Origin: Aquimarina sp. ERC-38 | GTDB lineage: Bacteria; Bacteroidota; Bacteroidia; Flavobacteriales; Flavobacteriaceae | Direction: 5' to 3' | DNA: 64,000 bases | Assembly: GCF_026222555.1 (NCBI RefSeq) | Contig: NZ_CP098511.1 | Location: 3,205,501 to 3,269,500, forward strand | Shown here: in pieces, positions 25,396 through 34,016 of the stretch | Layout: each line of letters opens with the position of its first letter | How positions within the stretch are numbered: the stretch's first letter is position 1 | Notes under the pieces: model-generated | The model's input: the letters and a program-made list of their open reading frames with translations, nothing else | Told to the model about the DNA's origin: nothing | Databases searched by the model: none | Made by a program: the position numbers and the translations under genes

Positions 25396-26819
25396 TTCAT
25401 TATTTATTACAGGTATTTGTACTACAGTCATTATTCCTACTGACGTATGATCTTTTATTGAAGAAGGAAACATTTTTTAATCAAAACCGGTTGTATTTAG
25501 TAAGTACTTTGATTGCTAGTTTTTTTCTGCCTTTCATCCAATTTGATTTTGTTTCGGATAGGGTTTCACAAGAATACTTAATATCATTACCAGCCGTAAT
25601 TTTATCTGATTCTGTTAATTACGTAGTACCCCTTCCCGAACTTTTATTAAGTTTTAAAGGTGTTAACCGTCTTGACATACCTTATGGTACTATTATCTAT
25701 TACCTTTGGATAACAGGGGTTGGGCTGCAAAGTGTACTACTTTTTAAAAAATTTACCTCTCTTAATTATCTGCGCAGAAACAATAAAATCACCATAGTTG
25801 ATAAAAATAAAATAGTTTGCCTTTCTCATTCAAATACCGCATTTTCTTTTTTAACCACCATTTATATAGGGGATCAAATAGAAGACGAGCAAAGAAATAC
25901 AATTTTATTACATGAAAAAGCTCATATTAAAGAGTTCCACTTTATTGATTTACTCTTACTAGAACTATGTAAAATTGTGGGTTGGTTTAATCCTTTATTT
26001 TATGTCTATCAAAGTAGGTTAAGGGCTTTACACGAATTTATTGCGGATGCTTATGTGGTAAAGCAAATTAATAAAAAAGAATACTATCAGGATCTATTTT
26101 CGCAAGTATTTAAAACAACTCATATTTCATTTATAAATCAATTTTTTAGTCATTCATTAATCAAAAAACGAATAGTTATGTTACAAAAATCAAAGTCAAA
26201 ACGTATTTTTCAACTGAAGTATTTAAGTGTAATTCCATTGTTAGTTGGTATTATTTTTTATAGTTCCTGTACTAAAGATGTAAGTGAACATGATATAACA
26301 TCAAGTCCTTTCCCAAATAAGGTAGAAGATTTATTAAGTTATCTTGATTCCCAAGAAAAACTATCTGAACAAGATCAGGTTGCCCTTGATAAATTAGTAA
26401 AAAGCTTAACGGCTACTAACGGGCAATCCAGTAAACTACAAAGTAAGGCGTTAGAAGATGAAGTGTTGAAGAATAACGTCCCTTTTTCATCCTTAGATAA
26501 GGCACCGGTACTAGCGGAATGTAGTCATTTGTCAGGAGATGAAGCAAAAAAATGCTTTTCTCAAACTATACAAAAGCTAGTTTCAGCGCAATTTAATACT
26601 GAGATTTCTAAAGATATGGAACCTGGTGTAAAACGGATTTATGTTCGTTTTAAAATTAACCAGAATGGAAAAGTAGAAGATGTAAGGGTAAGAGCACCAA
26701 ATGCGGTATTAGAAGAAGAAGCTAGTCGGGTAATAAAACTATTGCCGGAGATGCGTCCGGGTGAAGTTTCCGGAAAATCAGTGAATGTTTTATATTCATT
26801 ACCTATAATTTTGAAGTGA
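25392..26819 (+). CDS. BlaR1-like M56 peptidase with TonB-type C-terminal domain
   Basis: 475 residues. Membrane helices near 5-22, 34-50, 98-117 and 268-286; M56 zinc site H174-E175-x-x-H178 (LLHEKAHIK), with a further acidic ligand likely in HEFIADAY at 214-221. The last 70 residues form a TonB_C domain (KRIYVRFKINQNGKVEDVRVR). Together with the BlaI-like repressor it should form a signalling pair in which the protease cleaves the repressor. There is no penicillin-binding sensor domain; instead the TonB-like end implies another signal, possibly envelope-related. This is a common flavobacterial design. Confidence 0.9.
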   Translation: MIHYLLQVFVLQSLFLLTYDLLLKKETFFNQNRLYLVSTLIASFFLPFIQFDFVSDRVSQEYLISLPAVILSDSVNYVVPLPELLLSFKGVNRLDIPYGTIIYYLWITGVGLQSVLLFKKFTSLNYLRRNNKITIVDKNKIVCLSHSNTAFSFLTTIYIGDQIEDEQRNTILLHEKAHIKEFHFIDLLLLELCKIVGWFNPLFYVYQSRLRALHEFIADAYVVKQINKKEYYQDLFSQVFKTTHISFINQFFSHSLIKKRIVMLQKSKSKRIFQLKYLSVIPLLVGIIFYSSCTKDVSEHDITSSPFPNKVEDLLSYLDSQEKLSEQDQVALDKLVKSLTATNGQSSKLQSKALEDEVLKNNVPFSSLDKAPVLAECSHLSGDEAKKCFSQTIQKLVSAQFNTEISKDMEPGVKRIYVRFKINQNGKVEDVRVRAPNAVLEEEASRVIKLLPEMRPGEVSGKSVNVLYSLPIILK

Positions 26820-26839
26820 AATAATCGATGTACCACTTA

Positions 26840-26911
26840 AAAGTTAGTCGGATTTGTTGAAGTTTAGTAAACCATTATTAGATGTATTTTCGGCAAGTCC
26901 CGGCTAACTTT
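26840..26911. repeat. Long-loop inverted repeat between blaR1-like gene and recF
   Basis: AAAGTTAGTCGG (26840-26851) pairs with CCGGCTAACTTT (26900-26911), 12 bp with one G-T pair, around a 48-nt loop; AATTTTTATAAAA follows. It lies between two convergent genes. It may act as a bidirectional terminator, though the loop is long for that. Confidence 0.5.
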
Positions 26912-26969
26912 AATTTTTATAAAATGGTAAATATGATAGTTTCTACCAAAACCCTACATTAAGTAAGTT

Positions 26970-28052
26970 TTAGCTAAGTTCAAACAGTTTATAAGACGCT
27001 GAGATATTTTTTATAACCTCCTCGGTTCGTTTTGCGTGGGTATCCGATATAAATAATTGTCCGAACTTTTGTTCATTTACCAGTGCTACAATATGAGAAA
27101 CGCGCTGTTCATCCAGTTTATCAAAAATATCATCTAGTAAGAGGATCGGGGTAACCTTGTTTTGTTGTTTTAGGATTTCAAATTGGGCTAGTTTTAATGC
27201 AATTAAAAAAGACTTTTGCTGTCCCTGGCTACCAAATTTTTTTATTGGGTACGAATCTATCGTAAAATCCAGGTCGTCTTTATGAATACCTACTGAGGTA
27301 TACTGGAGCATCCTGTCCCGTTGCAGATTGTTTTTTAAAAGATCAGATAATCCTATATGTTGTAATTTACTTTGATAGGTAATAGAAACCTTTTCGTTTC
27401 CCGAAGTAATTGCTTCATAACGTTGTTTAAAAACCGGGATAAATTCGGTTAAAAATTCTGTTCTTTTTTCAAAAATATTGCTACCTAGTTGGTGAAGTTG
27501 TTCGTTGTAAATGTCAAGCGTAGTTGCATCAAAAGTTTGATTAGCTGTAAAATACTTTAGCAAAGAATTGCGTTGCGACACTACTTTATTGTACTGTAGC
27601 AATTCATGTAGATATTGCGAATCATTTTGCGAGATAATCCCATCAATTAATTTACGTCGGGTATCACTTCCTTCCGTGATTAGGTCCCGATCGGCTGGCG
27701 AAATCATGACCAAAGGTAAAAAGCCTATATGTTCGCTAAAAGTATCATAGTTTTTACCATTGCGTTTGATCATTTTTTTTTGTCCCTTTTTTGCGCTGAT
27801 AATTACCTTCTCTTCCCGTTGATCCCTTTGATAGGTACCTTCTATCATAAAGAAATCTTTACCGTGGGTAATATTTTGGCTGGTTACCGGGTTAAAATAA
27901 CTTTTCCCGAAAGAAAGATGGTAAATAGCATCTAGTACGGTAGTTTTACCTACTCCGTTATTACCGACCAGGCAATTAATTTTATTATGAAATGTAAAAT
28001 CAGCCGATTCAAAATTTTTATAATGAAGTAAGGTAAGCGTATTAATTTCCAT
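26970..28052 (-). CDS. recF: DNA replication and repair protein RecF
   Basis: 360 residues. ABC/SMC-type ATPase: Walker [10 protein letters not shown] at 30-38, signature [19 protein letters not shown] near 268-286, and Walker [14 protein letters not shown] near 298-310. RecF loads RecA at gapped DNA with RecO and RecR. In many Bacteroidota recF sits with ribH, a TPR protein and DUF721, all of which occur here, though with the BlaI/BlaR1 pair and the thioesterase in between. Divergent from the TPR gene, with 233 bp between start codons. Confidence 0.96.
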   Translation of the reverse strand: MEINTLTLLHYKNFESADFTFHNKINCLVGNNGVGKTTVLDAIYHLSFGKSYFNPVTSQNITHGKDFFMIEGTYQRDQREEKVIISAKKGQKKMIKRNGKNYDTFSEHIGFLPLVMISPADRDLITEGSDTRRKLIDGIISQNDSQYLHELLQYNKVVSQRNSLLKYFTANQTFDATTLDIYNEQLHQLGSNIFEKRTEFLTEFIPVFKQRYEAITSGNEKVSITYQSKLQHIGLSDLLKNNLQRDRMLQYTSVGIHKDDLDFTIDSYPIKKFGSQGQQKSFLIALKLAQFEILKQQNKVTPILLLDDIFDKLDEQRVSHIVALVNEQKFGQLFISDTHAKRTEEVIKNISASYKLFELS

Positions 28053-28235
28053 AGGGTGAAGGTAAATGGGCAGGCTTTATTTTATCTGATAGATCGCGAA
28101 TTTACAAACATTAAGTAAAATAAGAATTTGTTAGTAACATAAAACAATAACCCAAATAATATAGACATTAGTAAAGTAAGCGTTTAGTTTTTAAATAGTT
28201 TTCAATAAAAGGTATGTAAATAAATAAGGCGAAGC

Positions 28236-28265
28236 TTTCTAATCCCAATAAAAATTTTATTTTTG
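28236..28265 (+). promoter_or_regulatory. Promoter for the TPR protein gene
   Basis: TTTC (28236-28239), 18 nt, TATTTTTG (28258-28265). The GTG at 28268 lies 2 nt after the -7 box and cannot be translated from this promoter, so the ATG at 28286 is taken as start. Confidence 0.6.
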
Positions 28266-28285
28266 CCGTGCATAAAATTACACAC

Positions 28286-29068
28286 ATGGCAACGTATAAA
28301 AAACGAGGTTATAAAGAAAAGGCTAAGAAAGTAGAAGATGTTGAACAATCGTTTGATCATGTAGAAGAAAATTCTACTACTGCCGAAGTATTTAATACCC
28401 TAGATGAAGGAGCTTCAAAAACAGAAGAATGGGTAGCTGCCAATCAAAAATATATATTTATTGGAGTTGGTACTATTGTTATACTAGTTTTAGGATGGTT
28501 AGGATATCAAAAATATATTCAGGAGCCTAAAGAGATTGAGGCATCTAACGAAATGTTTGTGGCACAGCAATATTTTAAAGAAGCGGTAGAAGCAGATGCG
28601 GCTTCTAAAGATTCTTTATATACCTTAGCCTTAAATGGAGCTGAGGGTGCTGGCTTTTTAGAAATAATTGAAGAGTACGGCGGAACCAAAGCAGGAAATT
28701 TAGCGAGGTATTTTGCTGGATTCTCCTATTTGAATACCAACCAATATCAAAAGGCTATTGACTATCTGGATGAATTTAAAGCTGGTGATGAAATTCTGGG
28801 ACCCTTAGCTACCGGTGGAATAGGAGATGCTTTTTCGCAACTGAATCAAGATGAAGAAGCCTTAAATTATTACCAGAAAGCCGCGGATATGCGGGAAAAT
28901 GAATTTACTACCCCCAGGTTCTTATTAAAGTCAGCCTTAATTGCACTGGATCTAGGTAAACCGGAAGTAGCACAAAAGAATTTACAGAAAATAAAGGATA
29001 AATTCCCAAAAAGTCCGGAAGCCAATCAAATAGAAGTGCACTTAGGACGAGCCCAAGCGATGCTTTAG
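28286..29068 (+). CDS. TPR-containing membrane-anchored protein (YfgM-like)
   Basis: 260 residues from the ATG at 28286. Charged cytoplasmic N-terminus of about 50 residues, one membrane helix (YIFIGVGTIVILVLGWLGY, near 59-77), then a periplasmic TPR domain: GNLARYFAGFSYLNTNQYQKAIDYL, PLATGGIGDAFSQLNQDEEALNYYQKAA and TPRFLLKSALIALDLGKPEVAQKNLQKI. The layout matches YfgM/TPR_21 proteins, which assist secretion chaperones. It lies 43 bp upstream of ribH on the same strand. Confidence 0.88.
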   Translation: MATYKKRGYKEKAKKVEDVEQSFDHVEENSTTAEVFNTLDEGASKTEEWVAANQKYIFIGVGTIVILVLGWLGYQKYIQEPKEIEASNEMFVAQQYFKEAVEADAASKDSLYTLALNGAEGAGFLEIIEEYGGTKAGNLARYFAGFSYLNTNQYQKAIDYLDEFKAGDEILGPLATGGIGDAFSQLNQDEEALNYYQKAADMRENEFTTPRFLLKSALIALDLGKPEVAQKNLQKIKDKFPKSPEANQIEVHLGRAQAML

Positions 29069-29111
29069 CATTCTCTGTTTGTTATTAATATTGATCTAAA
29101 CGTATTCATTT

Positions 29112-29609
29112 TTGGCTACCGAAAATAAAAATCTTTCTCAGTACGATAAAAGTATTTTACCAGATGCTTCCGGTTTTAAAATTGGGATCGTCGTATCTGA
29201 GTGGAATGAGCAGGTAACCGGAGGGCTTCATCAGGGAGCCGTAGATGCCTTGTTAGATTGCGGCGTACTTAAAGAACATCTACTGGAATGGCAAGTTCCC
29301 GGTAGTTTTGAATTAATCTACGGATGTAAAAGAATGTCGACTACCCATGCTTATTTGGATGCTATCATTGCAATAGGTTGCGTTATACAGGGAGAAACTA
29401 AACACTTTGATTTTGTTTGTGAAGGGGTTACTCAGGGAATAAAAGATTTAAACATGCAAGGGGACATTCCCGTAATTTTCTGTGTGCTTACCGATAACAC
29501 TTTACAGCAATCACTAGATAGAAGCGGGGGTAAGCATGGTAATAAAGGAGTCGAAGCCGCAATTGCTGCTATCAAAATGGCGGAAATTCGGCGATTATCT
29601 GCATTCTAA
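29112..29609 (+). CDS. ribH: 6,7-dimethyl-8-ribityllumazine synthase
   Basis: 165 residues from a TTG start at 29112; the first ATG in frame is about 75 codons in, and the segment before it (FKIGIVVSEWNEQVTGGLHQGA) is core. Substrate marks: VPGSFELIYGCKRM, IAIGCVIQGETKHFDFVCEGV and NGxH-like GKHGNKGVEAA. It condenses the ribityl-aminopyrimidine with dihydroxybutanone phosphate, the penultimate step of riboflavin synthesis, in a capsid-like or pentameric assembly. The N-terminal NKNLSQYDKS is normal for flavobacterial RibH. Confidence 0.96.
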   Translation: MATENKNLSQYDKSILPDASGFKIGIVVSEWNEQVTGGLHQGAVDALLDCGVLKEHLLEWQVPGSFELIYGCKRMSTTHAYLDAIIAIGCVIQGETKHFDFVCEGVTQGIKDLNMQGDIPVIFCVLTDNTLQQSLDRSGGKHGNKGVEAAIAAIKMAEIRRLSAF

Positions 29610-29641
29610 AACTTATTCAAAAGATAGTAAGAACACTAAGT

Positions 29642-30190
29642 TTACTTCCAGTCCCAATATATAATATTCCATTCGTCCGTCATATCTTTAAAAGTAGCTA
29701 AAGTTTTAAATCCAACTTTTTGATGGGCTCTCATCGATCTTTTATTACTGGAAGATACTTCGGTTACACATACATCGAATTTATTAGCATAGACCTTTTT
29801 ATGCTTGTCGTATAGACTTTTGAAAATACCTTTTCTTCTATATTCTTCTGAAATACATATTTGCCCCATAACATAATATTTAAAATCAATCAGTAGTGCA
29901 TCTTTATATTTAGTTTTCTCAAAGGTTTCAAACATAGGCGTTAATAGAGGAACTGAATTTTTAAATTCTTTTAGTAAAACCAAAGCATAGCCAATCACTT
30001 TACCTTTGTCTACAGCTATAACCTGCTTTGCGCTATTGTTCATTTTTTGTAGTAAATCAAAGTCGTATTTTACCGTTACAAAACCATCCTTTTTTCCTGA
30101 CTCCGGTGAAATATTTTTGTAGTGGTTTTTATTTTGTAGTTCTAAAATTTGTTCTAATTCAATATCAGACGTTAGTAGTTTTAGTTCCAT
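29642..30190 (-). CDS. GNAT-family N-acetyltransferase
   Basis: 182 residues. The GNAT core is seen as KQVIAVDKGKVIGYALVL (beta 4 region), QICISEEYRRKGIFKSLYDKHK (acetyl-CoA pyrophosphate loop, R-R-K-G) and EVSSSNKRSMRAHQKVGFKTLATF (N/H-x-x-A-H-x-x-x-G-F motif). Cytosolic. Acceptor unknown. Convergent with ribH, 32 bp apart. Confidence 0.9.
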   Translation of the reverse strand: MELKLLTSDIELEQILELQNKNHYKNISPESGKKDGFVTVKYDFDLLQKMNNSAKQVIAVDKGKVIGYALVLLKEFKNSVPLLTPMFETFEKTKYKDALLIDFKYYVMGQICISEEYRRKGIFKSLYDKHKKVYANKFDVCVTEVSSSNKRSMRAHQKVGFKTLATFKDMTDEWNIIYWDWK

Positions 30191-30490
30191 ATTATGACTA
30201 GAAAATATCTTTGTTTTTAGGGTTCAATATAGCAAACAAACTGCGGAATAAAACGCTTTATTCAAGGATTGTGAAAGATTGAGCGGAAACCTTTAAAATT
30301 ATTCCCTAAATAGAATTTTTATATTTTATAGTTGCTGTGTAGTCAATTATCTCTTTTTAATGAACCTTTTAAATTGAAGTATTTGTGCATACATTATAAT
30401 TCATAGTTTTCTGATATTTCAGTATATTACCACTAATTTCGATTAATATCGTACATTTGTATATGTGAGATTTCGCTAATATAGACTAAA
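30191..30490. other. Divergent intergenic region with a -7 box for the Panacea gene
   Basis: A 300-bp gap between a minus-strand GNAT and the plus-strand Panacea-domain gene. TACATTTG at 30452-30459 fits TAnnTTTG and is 31 nt before the ATG; no good -33 box is seen 17-20 nt upstream. A 7-bp hairpin (GAATAAA-ACGC-TTTATTC) lies near 30244-30261. Nothing else recognised. Confidence 0.45.
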
Positions 30491-30991
30491 ATGAAAACAA
30501 ATTATTCGGCACTAGACATCTCTTCTTTTTTTATAAAGAAAGGCGTCAATCCGTTAAAATTACAGAAGTTACTATATTATTCACAACTCTGGTTTTTTGT
30601 CAAAAATGATAGTAAGTTGTTTAACGATGGAATTCAGGCTTGGATATACGGTCCGGTTGTATATGATGTTTGGGCGAACTTTAAATTTATGAAAAGAGGT
30701 TCAATTATTCCTATTGGTAGAGCAGTTAATCTTACTTTAGATAACTTAACTATAAATCATTTAGATGATGTTTGGAGATCCTATGGTCATTTATCAGGTT
30801 CGGATTTAGTTGATTTGACCCATAATGATCTACCTTGGAAAAATAGTAGAAAAGGACTCTTAAGTAATCAACCAAGTGATAAAGAAGTAATTATTAACAA
30901 AGATACTACCAGGTATTTCACCTTGGATTCCAATAATAAGATCCCAGTCATAAAAACACAAAATACTTTAGGGCACTATTCTAATTTTTAG
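30491..30991 (+). CDS. Panacea-domain (DUF4065/SocA-like) antitoxin
   Basis: 166 residues. Family pattern: SALDISSFFIKKGVNPLKLQKLLYYSQLWFF, then GIQAWIYGPVVYDVWANF and, near the end, LVDLTHNDLPWKNSRKG, the conserved H-x-x-x-P-W. Panacea domains occur as antitoxins that neutralise unrelated toxins encoded next to them, and in SocA as a ClpXP adaptor. Here a 181-residue gene follows by 3 bp on the same strand, so the pair looks like a toxin-antitoxin unit with antitoxin first. Assignment to the family is firm; the function in this pair is inferred. Confidence 0.88.
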   Translation: MKTNYSALDISSFFIKKGVNPLKLQKLLYYSQLWFFVKNDSKLFNDGIQAWIYGPVVYDVWANFKFMKRGSIIPIGRAVNLTLDNLTINHLDDVWRSYGHLSGSDLVDLTHNDLPWKNSRKGLLSNQPSDKEVIINKDTTRYFTLDSNNKIPVIKTQNTLGHYSNF

Positions 30992-30994
30992 GAT

Positions 30995-31540
30995 ATGGCA
31001 AAGAAAGGTTTGGTATTCATTCAAAATGAATATCCAAAAAATGATGAAGAATTTCTTTATCGTCAAAAATATAGGTTTATTCCTTATTTTGGAAAACCAA
31101 TTAGAACAATCATAGAAGTTGAAATTTATAAGAATAACATCTGTATAATTTCCTTTTACGAGCATAATAAGGGAACGGACAAAACTAAATATAAAATTCG
31201 CTCTAACATTGGTGCTGGCCATACAAAAGCAATATTTAAAGCATGTTTAGATGCATACTACAGGTTGAATGAAGATTATGCTCTAATATTTTCTGCGGCA
31301 AACGATATTGATAAAGTTGAAGAAGACAATTCAAGATATTCAGCATACTTACTTTTCTTATCAGTCTATTTTACGAATTATGAAGATTATGATAGACAAG
31401 GTTCAATTGCTATAAATACTTTGATGTTGTATCATAGAACCTTTCAATATAAGGACGAAGCAGATTTATTCTATAGTGAATTCGAGAAAAAAGTAGAGGC
31501 CAGTATAAATATGGAAGACGACGAATCAGATAAAGTTTGA
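30995..31540 (+). CDS. Unrecognised partner of the Panacea protein (candidate toxin)
   Basis: 181 residues, starts 3 bp after the Panacea gene. Mixed alpha/beta, soluble, no signal or membrane segment. Features that can be seen: an N-terminal beta pattern (GLVFIQNEY; IRTIIEVEIYKNNICIISFYEH), a central SNIGAGHTKAIFKACLDAYYRL helix after a glycine turn, SAYLLFLSVYFTNY, then a polar acidic tail ending EDDESDKV. No catalytic motif of a known toxin family is evident to me. Tight linkage to a Panacea antitoxin makes it the likely cognate effector. Confidence 0.7.
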   Translation: MAKKGLVFIQNEYPKNDEEFLYRQKYRFIPYFGKPIRTIIEVEIYKNNICIISFYEHNKGTDKTKYKIRSNIGAGHTKAIFKACLDAYYRLNEDYALIFSAANDIDKVEEDNSRYSAYLLFLSVYFTNYEDYDRQGSIAINTLMLYHRTFQYKDEADLFYSEFEKKVEASINMEDDESDKV

Positions 31541-31579
31541 TTTTCTATTTTCAAAAGTTAAAACAGTATCCAATATCGC

Positions 31580-32161
31580 TCAAATCAAATCAGCTTTTGT
31601 ATAATTATTGTCTCCGGGTTTAGATTTCTTAAGGTTCCAGTAATGAATAGCATCCTGTAATGATCTACCAGGATTGTCCTTTAAAAAATCCCGGATATAG
31701 GTATTGTATTCAAACTGTGGGGCAATTTGTTTTTCTGTTTTATTAGTACGTTTTTCTTCCATTATCAACTGCCATTGCAAAATAGCATCCCCCAGAGTAC
31801 GTCCTTGCGAGGTTTTCATCCAATTCATAAATGGTACATTAAACTTAAAATGATTACCTATCTGATTCTTGAAAAATATTCTTACATTCTCCGTATTTTT
31901 ATAATTATCTGTGATTTTAGTTTCATTGGTAAGCCTCTCTGTATTCCAGTCAAATCTTGATGTTCTTGAATTCCTTCTTTTAGTTGATGTTCGTTCTCCG
32001 GTTTGTAAAAATTTTACAATTCGTTGTGTCAATTCAATTTTACCACCTTTTTTGTCTAAATTTTCGGAACGACAAAAAGCTACCAGTTCTTCTTTATACC
32101 AGTAATAGTCCTTAAAATCTTTGATTGAAATTTCGGTAGTTAATTTTGGTCTGCTATTCAT
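31580..32161 (-). CDS. SAP-domain protein with DUF6434-like C-terminus
   Basis: 193 residues. Residues 12-55 look like a SAP helix-extension-helix (DYYWYKEELVAFCRSENLDKKGGKIELTQRIVKFLQTG), a motif that binds AT-rich DNA. After a basic serine/arginine linker come two similar modules, FMNWMKTSQGRTLGDAILQWQLI and IRDFLKDNPGRSLQDAIHYWNLKK, so the C-terminal half contains an internal duplication of about 50 residues. Related small proteins occur in Firmicutes and Bacteroidota without known role. Convergent with the Panacea pair, 39 bp apart. Confidence 0.8.
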   Translation of the reverse strand: MNSRPKLTTEISIKDFKDYYWYKEELVAFCRSENLDKKGGKIELTQRIVKFLQTGERTSTKRRNSRTSRFDWNTERLTNETKITDNYKNTENVRIFFKNQIGNHFKFNVPFMNWMKTSQGRTLGDAILQWQLIMEEKRTNKTEKQIAPQFEYNTYIRDFLKDNPGRSLQDAIHYWNLKKSKPGDNNYTKADLI

Positions 32162-32211
32162 AAATAGATTTACGAGGTGGTTGTTTGATTTTCTTACAGC
32201 TATTGCCTTTT

Positions 32212-33282
32212 CTACCTATATTTAATCTTTAATATTCGGAATGGAGTCTCAGATACATCTTTATCTCCGGTAAAGGCAGGGGATTTATGTAATTGATTGA
32301 CAGCTATGTAAAGCCAATCCTCATGTATACGAACATTATCGGGCCAATCTAATAGTTCATCTTTCTTTAATGTTTTAAGAGTGCCATCAGTAGAAAGGAC
32401 ATCAATACTACTGTTTTGAATATTGGTAAAATAATGATTGCCCTGATCATCAGTGGCGACACCGTCACAAATTGGTTTTTTGTTTACTACAGAAATAAGT
32501 TTAGTTACTTCGCTATCATCTTTTCCATCCCGAATGTCTTGTGTGGGTAATTGATACCATTTGGTGCCATTCATCGCTCCATAATACAGCGTTTCTCTAT
32601 CGGCAGATAAGGTTATCGGATTGATACCTATTCTAGCTGGTTTCCCCATAAAGTATTGCACTTTATTATCGATAACCATATCAATATCTTCGGCTTGCAT
32701 ACTAGATAGGTCTGTAATTTTTCTAAAGGTATTGTTATTAATATCAACTACAATAATTCCAGGATTACCAAAATCAGCTAGATAGGCAAAGCCATTTTTT
32801 TCGTCTACAGCTACATCTTGTACAAAACTTGTTTTAGGAGCTAATTCTTGAGGAATATCAAAACGAAATAGTTCTTTATTTGTATGAATATCGTAAGCAA
32901 ATAATCGGATTTTTCCAATATTCAGACCTGCATCGATTACCCAAAGCCGATCAATATTGTCAAATATGATACCTAAAGGGGCATCTAATTTATCGTTAGA
33001 TTTAGTTTCAGCGGTAGATTGAATTTGTAAATTAGGAAAAGGAGTATACGCATTTTTACCGGTGATTTCAATTAATTGTAATTTTTTAGATCGTATAGGA
33101 TGAATACTACTAAAAACCCTACCTTCTTTTGAAACGGCTACATTACCTGGATTGATATCCATTTCTGCTACCACTTCAAGGGTACCTACGGGTTTATCAT
33201 TTACTTCCTTTTTATTTTTGGTTAAAGTAGTACAGGAAAAAAGAATAGGTGCTATAAGTAATAAGGTAATTAACTTTTTCAT
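32212..33282 (-). CDS. Yellow/MRJP-like (L-dopachrome tautomerase-related) lipoprotein
   Basis: 356 residues. Lipobox LLIAPILFSC with lipidated C17. A six-bladed beta-propeller of the major royal jelly protein family follows: GRVFSSIHPIR, LDAPLGIIFDNIDRLWVIDAGL, FVQDVAVDEKNGFAYLADFG, GINPITLSADRETLYYGAM and LLDWPDNVRIHEDWLYIAVNQLH. Substrate unknown; bacterial members are often near redox genes. It is the last of four co-oriented genes after the AraC regulator, PEBP and peroxiredoxin. Confidence 0.9.
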   Translation of the reverse strand: MKKLITLLLIAPILFSCTTLTKNKKEVNDKPVGTLEVVAEMDINPGNVAVSKEGRVFSSIHPIRSKKLQLIEITGKNAYTPFPNLQIQSTAETKSNDKLDAPLGIIFDNIDRLWVIDAGLNIGKIRLFAYDIHTNKELFRFDIPQELAPKTSFVQDVAVDEKNGFAYLADFGNPGIIVVDINNNTFRKITDLSSMQAEDIDMVIDNKVQYFMGKPARIGINPITLSADRETLYYGAMNGTKWYQLPTQDIRDGKDDSEVTKLISVVNKKPICDGVATDDQGNHYFTNIQNSSIDVLSTDGTLKTLKKDELLDWPDNVRIHEDWLYIAVNQLHKSPAFTGDKDVSETPFRILKIKYR

Positions 33283-33338
33283 TTGATTTTATGTTTTAAT
33301 GGTGAGGCAGTCTCATAAATAAATTTTACTATCCTTTA

Positions 33339-33392
33339 GAGCGAAGTCGAGAAAATCATATTTGAATTTTAAGATCATTTTCGACTACGCTC
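33339..33392. repeat. Dispersed hairpin repeat (GAGCG…TCGA type)
   Basis: GAGCGAAGTCGAGAAAAT (33339-33356) and ATTTTCGACTACGCTC (33377-33392) pair over about 15 bp around a 20-nt loop. It lies between the PEBP and MRJP-like genes. It belongs to the same TTCGA…CTCA vocabulary as 15955-16000, 13182-13325 and 51590-51720. It may terminate or attenuate transcription between the two genes. Confidence 0.6.
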
Positions 33393-33441
33393 AAGGTGAC
33401 AGAATAGTGATTTATTATTTTATATACTTCTTCATTCTTGT

Positions 33442-33984
33442 TTATCTTTTATAATATGCAATTAAAGATGCTTTACTAATCGTATTTGCACCAATAAAAT
33501 AGTTTACTTGAGCCGCAGGAGTATCTGCTGAAAGATCTATACTATCAGTACTTAAAGCATACACTGTAAAAATATAAGGATGATCTCCGTTTCCTTCCGG
33601 AGGACAAGCACCTCCGAATCCTTTGGCACCAAAATCCGTGGTACTTTGAATCGTTCCTGCGGGTGCTAAACTAAGGCTGGGATTTCCTGCATTGGCTTTT
33701 AATTCCTTAGTACCAGCTGGAATATTAAAGGCTACCCAATGCCACCATCCGCTTCCGGTAGGTGCTTTGGGGTCATATACAGTGATAGCAAAGCTTTTAG
33801 TGTCTTCCGGAGCATTTTCCCAGGATAATTGGGGAGAAATATTTTCGCCTTCGCAACCAAATCCTGAAAAAACCTGTTTGTTTGTAAGTTGTCCGCTAAT
33901 ATCCGTACTTTTCAGGGTAAAGGTTTGGCTATTTGCGTTGATAGTAGTAAAAATTACGGAGAGGAATAAAATTAAATGTTTCAT
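33442..33984 (-). CDS. Secreted PEBP-family (YbhB/YbcL, Raf kinase inhibitor-like) protein
   Basis: 180 residues with signal peptide (MKHLILFLSVIFTTINANSQ). PEBP marks: GCEGENISPQLSWENAPEDTKSFAI, the anion-site segment YDPKAPTGSGWWHWVAFNIP, and GACPPEGNGDHPYIFTVYAL. Bacterial members bind small anions or lipids in the periplasm; no enzymatic reaction is established. It starts 33 bp after the peroxiredoxin gene and is probably co-transcribed with it. Confidence 0.93.
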   Translation of the reverse strand: MKHLILFLSVIFTTINANSQTFTLKSTDISGQLTNKQVFSGFGCEGENISPQLSWENAPEDTKSFAITVYDPKAPTGSGWWHWVAFNIPAGTKELKANAGNPSLSLAPAGTIQSTTDFGAKGFGGACPPEGNGDHPYIFTVYALSTDSIDLSADTPAAQVNYFIGANTISKASLIAYYKR

Positions 33985-34016
33985 AAGAGTATATTTTAGA
34001 CTTGTGAATACTATAT

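Noticed and set aside
28268..28286. GTG start for the TPR protein
   Set aside because: It lies 2 nt after the -7 box, before the expected transcription start.
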